Shown piece by piece: positions 24,333 to 31,609 of a stretch of DNA of 64,000 bases. This DNA comes from DASUPK01 sp963804595. GTDB lineage: Bacteria; Actinomycetota; Thermoleophilia; Solirubrobacterales; 70-9. Each line of letters begins with the position of its first letter. Position 1 is the first letter of the stretch. The position numbers were made by a program, and so were the translations under genes. A model generated the notes under the pieces. The model was not told the origin of the DNA. It worked only from the letters and a program-made list of their open reading frames with translations, and did not search any database. The stretch spans positions 1-64,000 of the forward strand of contig CAWDQZ010000001.1 in NCBI GenBank assembly GCA_963804595.1, written 5' to 3'.

Positions 24333-26036
24333 CTACGCGAGCGCATCGGAGCGGCGCTCCTTGAAGCCGCCTTCGTGGTAGGCGTCAACAGCCCCTGGAC
24401 GATAGGGCTCCGGCCGCCCCAGGCGACGCATCAACAGAGCCGCGACGATGGCCGCCAGCAGAGCGCCAAAGAGCAGCCCGGGCGGACTCGAACCGCCGTC
24501 CACTACGCGCAGGGCCGAGATCAGCCCGGCAGCCCAGACCAGGGCTCCGAGCGCGTCCAGCAGCGGCGCACGCCCTCGGATCAGCAACGGCAGCGCCCAG
24601 GCGGCGAGCGCGAAGATGCCCGCGCCCGCGAGCACCGAGCCGTCGACCAGCGGGGCGACCACATCGGTCAGGGCCGTGCTCCCTGACCCCGTCCAGTGCG
24701 CGGGCGGGTCCGCGACTGGGCCGACCAGCAGCGTGCGGTGGGCCAGCTCCTCCCAGGCAGCGAGCCAGAGATAGCCGATGCCCCCGAGGAGCGCTCTGCC
24801 GACGGCGCCTCGCGTGAGGCCCGCGAGGGCCGGATAGACCGGGCCCAGGCCGGCGAGCCCGAGGATCGGCGCGAGGCCGGGCAGAGCGATCGCCTCCGGC
24901 TCGATCGCCGAGAGAAGCGGCAGAGCGCCGAGCGTCGCGACGAAGGCCGCGACCCCGGGCTCCCCGGCACCGACCAGAAGCCAGAGCAGGACGAGGGCGA
25001 GCTGGATGGCGTACGCCGGGCGGGGACGGCCGAGTGCGAGGACGCCGGGCAGCAGCGCCGCCACGGCGATCGGCGCCGGCGCTCCGGTGGCGATCAGAGC
25101 CACAAGACCGAGCGTGGCGATGCCAGCGCCGGGCAGAAAGCGCGCGAAGTCCGGGAGACGTCTGGGCGCGAGGAACGCCTCGCCGTCGATCCCGGCTACC
25201 GGCGGGAGCGGCTCGCCGTCGAGCTCCGAGACGTGGGTCGCCAGGACTGCTCCGAGCTCAGAAGATAGTGGGCGCTCCTCGGGGTCGGGATCGAGTGCGG
25301 CGTCGATCGCCGCCGTCATCTCCTCGGGCAGCTCGGGTCGGACCGCACCCAGCGGGGCGATCGGCTCGCCGATGGCTCGGGCGGTTGCGGCCGGCCCCTC
25401 CCGCAGCAGCGGATGCTCCCCGCAGAAGCACTCGTACAGCGTCAGGGCGAGGGAGTAGACGTCTGCCGCGGGTCCGGGGCGCAGGCCATCGGCTTGCTCC
25501 GGCGCCATGTAGGCGAGCGTCCCGACGACCGCCCCGGTGGCGGTCAGCGTCCTCTCCCCCGCGATGCGGGCGATGCCGAAGTCGACGAGCTTCGCCTGCG
25601 CGGAACCGGACTGGTCGCGCGCCCCATCAGAGACCAGGATGTTCTCCGGCTTCACGTCGCGATGGACGACGCCGGCACGGTGGGCTGCGGTCAGAGCGGC
25701 GGCGGCATCGGCACCCACCTGGGCCACGAGCCGGTCGTCGAGCTCGCCGCGTCGCCCGAGCACTCGCAGGGTCTCACCCTCGATCAGCTCCGAGACGAGG
25801 AAGGCGCGCTCCCCGTCCGAGGCCAGCTCGTAGAGGGTCGCGATGTTGCGGTGCGCCAGGCGAGCCACCGCCTGCGCCTCGCGGGTGACCCGAGGGGCGC
25901 CGTGCTCGCGATCGATCACCTTGACCGCGACCGGCCGCTGCAGCCGCTCGTCCCAGGCTCGGTAGACGGTCCCGAAGCCGCCGCTTCCGATCCGTCCCTC
26001 TATCCGAAATCTCCCCAGAACCAGTTCACCGACCAT
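24333..26036 (-). CDS. Ser/Thr protein kinase with polytopic membrane C-terminus
   Basis: 567 residues. Kinase domain 1-265: GSGGFGTVYRAWDE, VAVKVIDRE, HRDVKPENILV, DFGIARI, YMAPEQADG. After a short linker the rest (about 310-560) is almost entirely hydrophobic, with perhaps eight to ten membrane segments and no recognisable soluble sensor. I chose ATG at 26036 because MVGELVLGRFRIEGRIGSGG is a standard kinase start; the frame continues upstream without protein-like sequence. It lies just upstream of the fhaA operon, same direction, separated by 97 bases. The membrane part could sense lipid or envelope state (inference). Confidence 0.9.
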   Translation of the reverse strand: MVGELVLGRFRIEGRIGSGGFGTVYRAWDERLQRPVAVKVIDREHGAPRVTREAQAVARLAHRNIATLYELASDGERAFLVSELIEGETLRVLGRRGELDDRLVAQVGADAAAALTAAHRAGVVHRDVKPENILVSDGARDQSGSAQAKLVDFGIARIAGERTLTATGAVVGTLAYMAPEQADGLRPGPAADVYSLALTLYECFCGEHPLLREGPAATARAIGEPIAPLGAVRPELPEEMTAAIDAALDPDPEERPLSSELGAVLATHVSELDGEPLPPVAGIDGEAFLAPRRLPDFARFLPGAGIATLGLVALIATGAPAPIAVAALLPGVLALGRPRPAYAIQLALVLLWLLVGAGEPGVAAFVATLGALPLLSAIEPEAIALPGLAPILGLAGLGPVYPALAGLTRGAVGRALLGGIGYLWLAAWEELAHRTLLVGPVADPPAHWTGSGSTALTDVVAPLVDGSVLAGAGIFALAAWALPLLIRGRAPLLDALGALVWAAGLISALRVVDGGSSPPGLLFGALLAAIVAALLMRRLGRPEPYRPGAVDAYHEGGFKERRSDALA

Positions 26037-26145
26037 GACTGGTTTCAGTTCGCCCACGGACGAACTTTTCCTGTGCGTATGCGTACGAGGCGCAGAGCCC
26101 CGCTTTAGGGAGCCGCGGCCTACTGAATTACATGCGTCAAGAGCC

Positions 26146-27246
26146 GTGTTCATACTGAGACGCGACTTGGCATTCCTCCACGAGGAACAAGACGACCTGG
26201 TCGTCGCCGACGAGCCGCCGGAGCGTCCACGGCGCAGGGTCGGGGGGCCCCAGAAACGACGCCAGCAGTTTCTGGTCCGACGCCTGATCGGCGTCGGCGT
26301 CGGCGTGGCGTTCCTGATCCTGATCGTGATCGGCATCCGCGGCTGCCTCGAGGCCCGTTCCGACCGAGCCCTGCGCAACTACGACTCGGACATCGCCTCC
26401 GTGATGCAGCAGTCCGAGCAGAGCGGAAAGGACTTCTTCAACGTGCTCAACGGCTCCGGCGGCACCTCGAGCTCGCTGGACGCCCAGCAGGAGGTGCTGC
26501 GGCAGCGGGACACCTCTCAGACTCTCCTCGATCGCGCCAACCAGGTGAGCACTCCCGGCCAGATGCATGACGCCGACACGGCGGTCCTCCAGACACTCAC
26601 CCTGCGACGTGATGCGCTCAGCTCGATCGCCCAGAATGTCACCCAGGCCACCGCACGGACGCAGACCGGGAATGCCGTCAATGCGATCACCGCAGCGATG
26701 GGTTCGCTCTACGCCAGCGACGTGCTCTGGACCCAGATCGGCAAGCCCGAGATGGAGAAGGTGCTCAAGGACGACGGCGTGGACGCGCCGCCCCTCCCGA
26801 ACGGCAAGTTCATGCCGGCCAACGCAACCGACTTCCTGAACCAGACCACGCTGGTCACCAAGCTCAACACGCTGACCGGGCAGACCGCCACGACCGGCGG
26901 GACCCACGGGCTGCAGCTCGAGTCCACCTCGATCGGCGGGCAGACGCTGACACCCGACTCCTCCAACACCGTGCCCGCGGACTCCCAGGAGATCGACATC
27001 CAGGTGACCAACTCCGGCGACAACGACGAGACCGGGATCAGCGTGAGCGTCACGCTCGGGGGCGCGTCGCTGACCGGGCAGCTCCAGGCGCTGAGCGCCG
27101 GGGAGACGGGCATCGTGAAGATCCCGTTGACGAGCAAGCCGGCGACCGGCACCGACACGACCCTCCAAGTGGTGGTGCAGCCGGTCCCCGGGGAGCAGAT
27201 CACCACCAACAACCAGTCCACCTACACGGTGATCTTCGGACCCTGA
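26146..27246 (+). CDS. Single-pass membrane protein of unknown function
   Basis: About 366 residues. A charged cytoplasmic N-terminus (about 50 residues, rich in Asp/Glu/Arg/Pro) is followed by one transmembrane helix (LIGVGVGVAFLILIVIGIRG). A helical, Gln/Asp-rich extracellular region comes next (about 75-210). The C-terminal part (about 250-366) is a Thr/Ser/Gly-rich beta-sandwich that looks CARDB-like (IDIQVTNSGDNDETGISVSV). I do not recognise the family. GTG 26146 is used; TTG 26167 is an alternative, ten bases after CATACT. It is divergent from the polytopic kinase and coupled to pheA (TGATG), and may be a partner of the kinase. Confidence 0.75.
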   Translation: MFILRRDLAFLHEEQDDLVVADEPPERPRRRVGGPQKRRQQFLVRRLIGVGVGVAFLILIVIGIRGCLEARSDRALRNYDSDIASVMQQSEQSGKDFFNVLNGSGGTSSSLDAQQEVLRQRDTSQTLLDRANQVSTPGQMHDADTAVLQTLTLRRDALSSIAQNVTQATARTQTGNAVNAITAAMGSLYASDVLWTQIGKPEMEKVLKDDGVDAPPLPNGKFMPANATDFLNQTTLVTKLNTLTGQTATTGGTHGLQLESTSIGGQTLTPDSSNTVPADSQEIDIQVTNSGDNDETGISVSVTLGGASLTGQLQALSAGETGIVKIPLTSKPATGTDTTLQVVVQPVPGEQITTNNQSTYTVIFGP

Positions 27247-28106
27247 TGCGGGTCGCCTATCTCGGCCCGCCTGGGACGTTCAGCGAGGACGCCCTCCGCG
27301 CGGCGGTCGGAGACGAGGAGATCGAGTCCGTCCCGTCCGCGTCCGTCTATGACGCGATCGTGGCGCTGCGAGACGGCGCAGCCGACCGCGCCCTGGTCCC
27401 CTTCGAGAACTCGATCGAGGGAGCCGTCACCGCCACCCTCGACACGCTCGCCTTCGATGCGAACGGTCTCACCCTGGTCGGCGAGTACGACCTGCCGATC
27501 GAGCACTGCCTGATCGGCAGGGAGGAGATGCCGCTGGACCGCATCGAGGTCGTCCTATCCCACCCTCAGGCCAGCGCGCAATGCGCCCGTTTCATCCGCG
27601 AGAACCTGCCGCAGGCCGAGGTCCGGGCGGCTCCCAGCACGGCCGAAGCGGTGCGGACGGTCGTCGAGTCCGACAGCCCCTGGGCCGCGCTGGGAGCGGA
27701 ATCCGCGGCGCGGCTCTACGGGGCCGCGGTGCTGCGAGGCGGCGTCGAGGACGAGGCAGACAACATCACCCGGTTCGTCTGGGTGGCGCGGGAGGGGACG
27801 AGCGCGTCGGGGTCGGGGCCTTGGCGGACCTCGCTGGTCTTCTCGGAGCTCGGCGAGGACCATCCAGGCGCGCTGGTCGATGCTCTGCAGGTCTTTTCCG
27901 GCCGGGAGATCAACCTGACTCGGATCGAGTCGCGGCCGCTCCGGCGCGGCCTCGGCCGCTACCAGTTCTTCCTCGACATCGAGGGCGCGGCCGGAAATGA
28001 GCCACTCGCCGACGCGATCGACGAGCTTCGGTCCAAGGCCGAGACCGTGCGGGTGCTCGGCAGTTGGCCGATCGCGGCGCCCCCGGGAGTCCCCGGAGCC
28101 GGCTAG
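27246..28106 (+). CDS. pheA: Prephenate dehydratase
   Basis: 286 residues. Converts prephenate to phenylpyruvate in phenylalanine synthesis. The N-terminal PDT domain starts VAYLGPPGTFSEDAL and contains VPFENSIEGAVTATLDTLA (active-site Thr region). The C-terminal ACT domain includes HPGALVDALQVFSGREINLTRIESRPL, the ESRP regulatory Phe-binding motif. No chorismate mutase domain is fused. The ATG overlaps the upstream stop as TGATG. The stand-alone PDT-ACT form is usual in actinobacteria. Confidence 0.95.
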   Translation: MRVAYLGPPGTFSEDALRAAVGDEEIESVPSASVYDAIVALRDGAADRALVPFENSIEGAVTATLDTLAFDANGLTLVGEYDLPIEHCLIGREEMPLDRIEVVLSHPQASAQCARFIRENLPQAEVRAAPSTAEAVRTVVESDSPWAALGAESAARLYGAAVLRGGVEDEADNITRFVWVAREGTSASGSGPWRTSLVFSELGEDHPGALVDALQVFSGREINLTRIESRPLRRGLGRYQFFLDIEGAAGNEPLADAIDELRSKAETVRVLGSWPIAAPPGVPGAG

Positions 28107-28115
28107 GCGCTCCAC

Positions 28116-28121
28116 TACAAT
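28116..28121 (+). promoter_or_regulatory. -10 box of the HNH gene
   Basis: TACAAT, ten bases before the ATG at 28132. It lies just after the pheA stop, so the HNH gene can be transcribed on its own. Confidence 0.5.
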
Positions 28122-28131
28122 CGCCCGGGAC

Positions 28132-28812
28132 ATGGGCAACGGGGCCACCGTTGATTCGGACGCGGGGTTTGCGGCCGGTAATGGGAGGCCGGCCGGCGGT
28201 CGGGCATCGAACAACGGCCACGTACCCGCGCACGTCAACGGCAACGGCGTCGCCCAGGACGCAGATGCGGAGGGCGAGGTAGCTGTAGCGGCCGTCCGCC
28301 GCCTGACGCGCGGACGGGTGCTGGTCCTCAATGCGAGTTATGAGCCCCTCAACGTCTGCACGGTCCGCCGGGCGCTTGTCCTGATTCTGAAGGAGAAGGC
28401 CGAGGTGATCGAGCGAGGCGATGACGTCCTCCGCTCGGAGACAATGCGAATCGACCGGCCGGAGGTGATCCGGCTGATCACCTTCGTCCGTGTGCCGCGG
28501 AACATCCACCGCCGCCGGATCACCCGGAAGGCGGTCCTCGCCCGCGACGGCTGGACCTGCCAGTACTGCGGCTCGAACAAGCACGGCCTCACCGTTGATC
28601 ACGTCATCCCCCGGAGCAGGGGCGGGGAGTCGGTCTGGGAGAACATCGTCGCCTCCTGTGCCCCTTGCAACCGCAAGAAGGGCAACCGGTTACCGCAGGA
28701 GATCCGGATGCACCCGAAGCGCAGGCCTCGGCCGCCGGGACCGACCGTCTTCATCCGGATCGCCGCTCCCAGGACCCCGGAGACCTGGGAGCCCTACCTC
28801 CTGACGGCCTAG
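28132..28812 (+). CDS. HNH endonuclease domain protein
   Basis: 226 residues. The first 60 are low-complexity, rich in Gly, Asn and Ala. A conserved stretch VLNASYEPLNVCTVRRALVL follows, then an HNH domain near 140-190 with CQYCGSNKHGLTVDHVIPRS and CAPCNRKKGN: two CxxC zinc knuckles flank the HNH histidines. Stand-alone proteins of this type are common in actinobacteria and cyanobacteria and have no established biological role; some HNH proteins nick DNA. It is neither part of a restriction system nor near any mobile element here. It ends facing gyrA with 23 bases between. Confidence 0.85.
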   Translation: MGNGATVDSDAGFAAGNGRPAGGRASNNGHVPAHVNGNGVAQDADAEGEVAVAAVRRLTRGRVLVLNASYEPLNVCTVRRALVLILKEKAEVIERGDDVLRSETMRIDRPEVIRLITFVRVPRNIHRRRITRKAVLARDGWTCQYCGSNKHGLTVDHVIPRSRGGESVWENIVASCAPCNRKKGNRLPQEIRMHPKRRPRPPGPTVFIRIAAPRTPETWEPYLLTA

Positions 28813-28835
28813 CGGCGACCTGATGGCGAAGCCGG

Positions 28836-31595
28836 CTAGCGCTTCCGCCTCTTGCGCTCGGACTCGGCCCGCTGCTTGGCAGTGGCGGTGTGCGGCGGCT
28901 TGACCTTGGGCTTCGCCGCCTTCGGCTTCACCTTCCCCTTCGCGGGTGACTTGGCAGGAGCGTCCGCGCTCGACGAGCGGCGCCTGGGCGCCTTGGTCAC
29001 CTTCGCCTCGCCGTTGCCGGCGGCTTCGGCGGCCGCGGCCTCCTCGGCGACGGTCGACTCGCTCGGGGCCTCGTCCTCGAGCGTCGGCTCCTTCGCGGTG
29101 GCGCCGTTGCCGTTGCCGTTCTCGGACTCGACCACCAGCGCGACGGCGCTCACCCGGTCGCCCTTCTTCAGGTTCATCACCCGTACGCCCTGAGTCGCGC
29201 GGCCCATCCGCGAGATCCCCTCGACCGCGTTCCGCTGCACCATCCCGTTCTGGGAGATGAAGATCAGCTCCTGGCCCTCGCGGACGACGCGCGCGCCGGC
29301 GAGGCCGCCCTTCTTGGCGGTCAGCCTGGCGGTCAGCATGCCCTTCGCTCCGCGGCCCTTCACCGGATACTCCACGAGGGCCGTGCGCTTCCCGTAGCCG
29401 TTCTCGGTGACGACGAGCAGGTCGCCCTTCGTGTCCGCGTGGTCGACGACGTCGAGCGAGAGGACGCGGTTCCCCTTGTCGGAGACGTTCATCCCCCTGA
29501 CGCCCGCGGTCCCCCGGCCCATCGGCCGCGCCTGCTTCTCTGAGAAGCGCGCCGCGCGCCCGGACTTGGAGACCAGGATGATGTCGTCCTTGCCCGAGGT
29601 CATTCGCACCCGAACGAGCTCGTCGCCCTTCTTGATGTTGATCGCGATGATCCCGTCAGCACGGATCGGCGTGTCGTAGTCCTTGAACGAGGTCTTCTTG
29701 ACCATCCCCTGGGCGGTGCCGAAGACGAGGAACTTGCCCTCGGAGAAGTCGCGGGTCGGGATCACCGTCATCACCTTCTCGCCGTCCTTGAGCGGCAGGA
29801 CGTTGACCAGGGCCCGGCCCTTCGCGGCGCGAGAGCCCTCGGGCAGCTCGTAGACCTTGAGGCGGTAGACCTTCCCCTGGTTGGTGAAGAAGAGCAGGTA
29901 GTCGTGCGTCGAGCAGACGTGCAGGTGCTCGATGTAGTCCCCCTCCTTCATGTTCATCCCCTGTACCCCTCGACCGCCGCGACGCTGCTGCCGATAGGTG
30001 TTGAGCGGGGTCCGCTTCGCGTAGCCGGAGGCGGTGATCGAGACGACCATCTGCTCATCGGCGATCACGTCCTCGATGTCGAGGTCGCCCTCCGCAGCCG
30101 TGATCTCGGTCCGGCGCTCGTCGCCGTAGCGCTCCGCGACTTCGTTGAGCTCGGTCTTGACCAGCCCGAGCACCTTCTGCTCATCGGCGAGAATCGTGCG
30201 GAGCTCCTTGATCAGCTTGATGAGCTCCTTGTGCTCGGTCTTGATCTTGTCGGCCTCGAGCGCGGTGAGGCGCTGGAGGCGCATGTCGAGGATCGCCTGC
30301 GCCTGCGCGCGGGTGAGCTCGAACTTGTCGATCAGGCCGTCGCGGGCCGTCTCCGGGTCCTTGGAGCTGCGGATCAGCTTGATCACGGCATCGAGGTTGT
30401 CGAGCGCGATCAGCAGGCCCTCGAGGATGTGGGCGCGGGCCTCGGCGCGGGCCAGCCGGTACTGCGTCCGCCGGGTGATGACCTCCTTCTGGTGGCCGAC
30501 GTACTGCTCGATCAGCTCACGGAGGGCGAGCTGGCGCGGAACGCCGTCGACCAGCGCGACCATGTTGATGCCGAAGGACTGCTGCATCGCGGTGCGCTTG
30601 TAGAGCTGGTTGAGCACCACCTGAGGCGGATCGCCCCCGCGCTTCAGCTCGATCACCAGGCGCATGCCGTTGCGGTCGGACTCGTCGCGGAGGTCCGAGA
30701 TGCCAGTGATCTTCTTCTCCCGGACCAGGTCGGCGATCTTGGTGATCAGCCCGCCCTCGCCGCCCTTCTTGACCATGAAGGGAAGCTCGGTGACGATGAT
30801 CGCGTCGCGGCCGCCCTTGAGCGGCTCGACGTGCGCCCTGGCTCGGATCCGGATAGAGCCCCGACCGGAGGCATACGCGTCGCGGATGCCCTGGGTTCCC
30901 ATGATCGTCCCGCCGCCGGGGAAATCCGGGCCCTTGATGTGCTTCATCAGGCCCTTCATGTCGATCTCGGGGTCGTCGATGAAAGCGTTGACGGCGCCGA
31001 TCACCTCGCGCAGATTGTGCGGCGGGATGTTGGTCGCCATCCCGACGGCGATTCCGGTGGCGCCGTTGACCAGCAGGTTCGGGAATCGGGCCGGCAGGAG
31101 GACGGGCTCCCGCGTCGACTCGTCATAGTTCGGGCCGAAGTCGACGGTGTCGGCGTCGATGTCGCGAAGCATCTCGGTCGCGAGTGACCCGAGGCGCGCC
31201 TCGGTGTACCGCATCGCCGCCGCCGGATCGTCATCGATCGAGCCGAAGTTGCCCTGGCCATCGACCAGCGGATAGCGCAGAGCGAAGTCCTGCGCCATTC
31301 GGACGAGGGTCTCGTAGATCGCCGAGTCGCCGTGCGGGTGGTACTTACCCATCACCTCGCCGACGATGAAGGCGCACTTCCGGTACGGCCTGTTGGGCTG
31401 CAGGCCGAGGTCGTGCATCGCGTAGAGCACGCGGCGGTGAACGGGCTTCAGCCCGTCGCGGACATCGGGCAGGGCCCGCCCGACGATCACGCTCATCGCG
31501 TAGTCCAGATAGGAGGAGCGCATCTCCTTCTCGAGCTCGCGCTCCTCGATGCGCCCGTGCAGGGCCTCGTCCAGTGTCTGCTCTCGATCAGCCAT
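28836..31595 (-). CDS. gyrA: DNA gyrase subunit A
   Basis: 919 residues. Breaks and rejoins DNA in the A2B2 gyrase that introduces negative supercoils. The catalytic Tyr130 is in AAMRYTEARL. The quinolone-resistance region reads GDSAIYETLVRMAQ with Ser91 and Glu95, the sensitive-type residues. QQRRGGRGVQGMN is the GyrA box that drives DNA wrapping, at the start of the C-terminal beta-pinwheel. About 100 extra C-terminal residues form an Ala/Lys/Pro-rich disordered tail. A strong GGGAGGAGG Shine-Dalgarno precedes the ATG. It lies 14 bases after gyrB. Confidence 0.97.
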   Translation of the reverse strand: MADREQTLDEALHGRIEERELEKEMRSSYLDYAMSVIVGRALPDVRDGLKPVHRRVLYAMHDLGLQPNRPYRKCAFIVGEVMGKYHPHGDSAIYETLVRMAQDFALRYPLVDGQGNFGSIDDDPAAAMRYTEARLGSLATEMLRDIDADTVDFGPNYDESTREPVLLPARFPNLLVNGATGIAVGMATNIPPHNLREVIGAVNAFIDDPEIDMKGLMKHIKGPDFPGGGTIMGTQGIRDAYASGRGSIRIRARAHVEPLKGGRDAIIVTELPFMVKKGGEGGLITKIADLVREKKITGISDLRDESDRNGMRLVIELKRGGDPPQVVLNQLYKRTAMQQSFGINMVALVDGVPRQLALRELIEQYVGHQKEVITRRTQYRLARAEARAHILEGLLIALDNLDAVIKLIRSSKDPETARDGLIDKFELTRAQAQAILDMRLQRLTALEADKIKTEHKELIKLIKELRTILADEQKVLGLVKTELNEVAERYGDERRTEITAAEGDLDIEDVIADEQMVVSITASGYAKRTPLNTYRQQRRGGRGVQGMNMKEGDYIEHLHVCSTHDYLLFFTNQGKVYRLKVYELPEGSRAAKGRALVNVLPLKDGEKVMTVIPTRDFSEGKFLVFGTAQGMVKKTSFKDYDTPIRADGIIAINIKKGDELVRVRMTSGKDDIILVSKSGRAARFSEKQARPMGRGTAGVRGMNVSDKGNRVLSLDVVDHADTKGDLLVVTENGYGKRTALVEYPVKGRGAKGMLTARLTAKKGGLAGARVVREGQELIFISQNGMVQRNAVEGISRMGRATQGVRVMNLKKGDRVSAVALVVESENGNGNGATAKEPTLEDEAPSESTVAEEAAAAEAAGNGEAKVTKAPRRRSSSADAPAKSPAKGKVKPKAAKPKVKPPHTATAKQRAESERKRRKR

Positions 31596-31609
31596 CGGTC
31601 ACCTCCTCC

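Noticed and set aside
28813..28860. Hairpin between the HNH gene and gyrA as a terminator
   Set aside because: Only a five-base stem (GAAGC/GCTTC) with an eight-base loop, partly inside gyrA; too weak to call.
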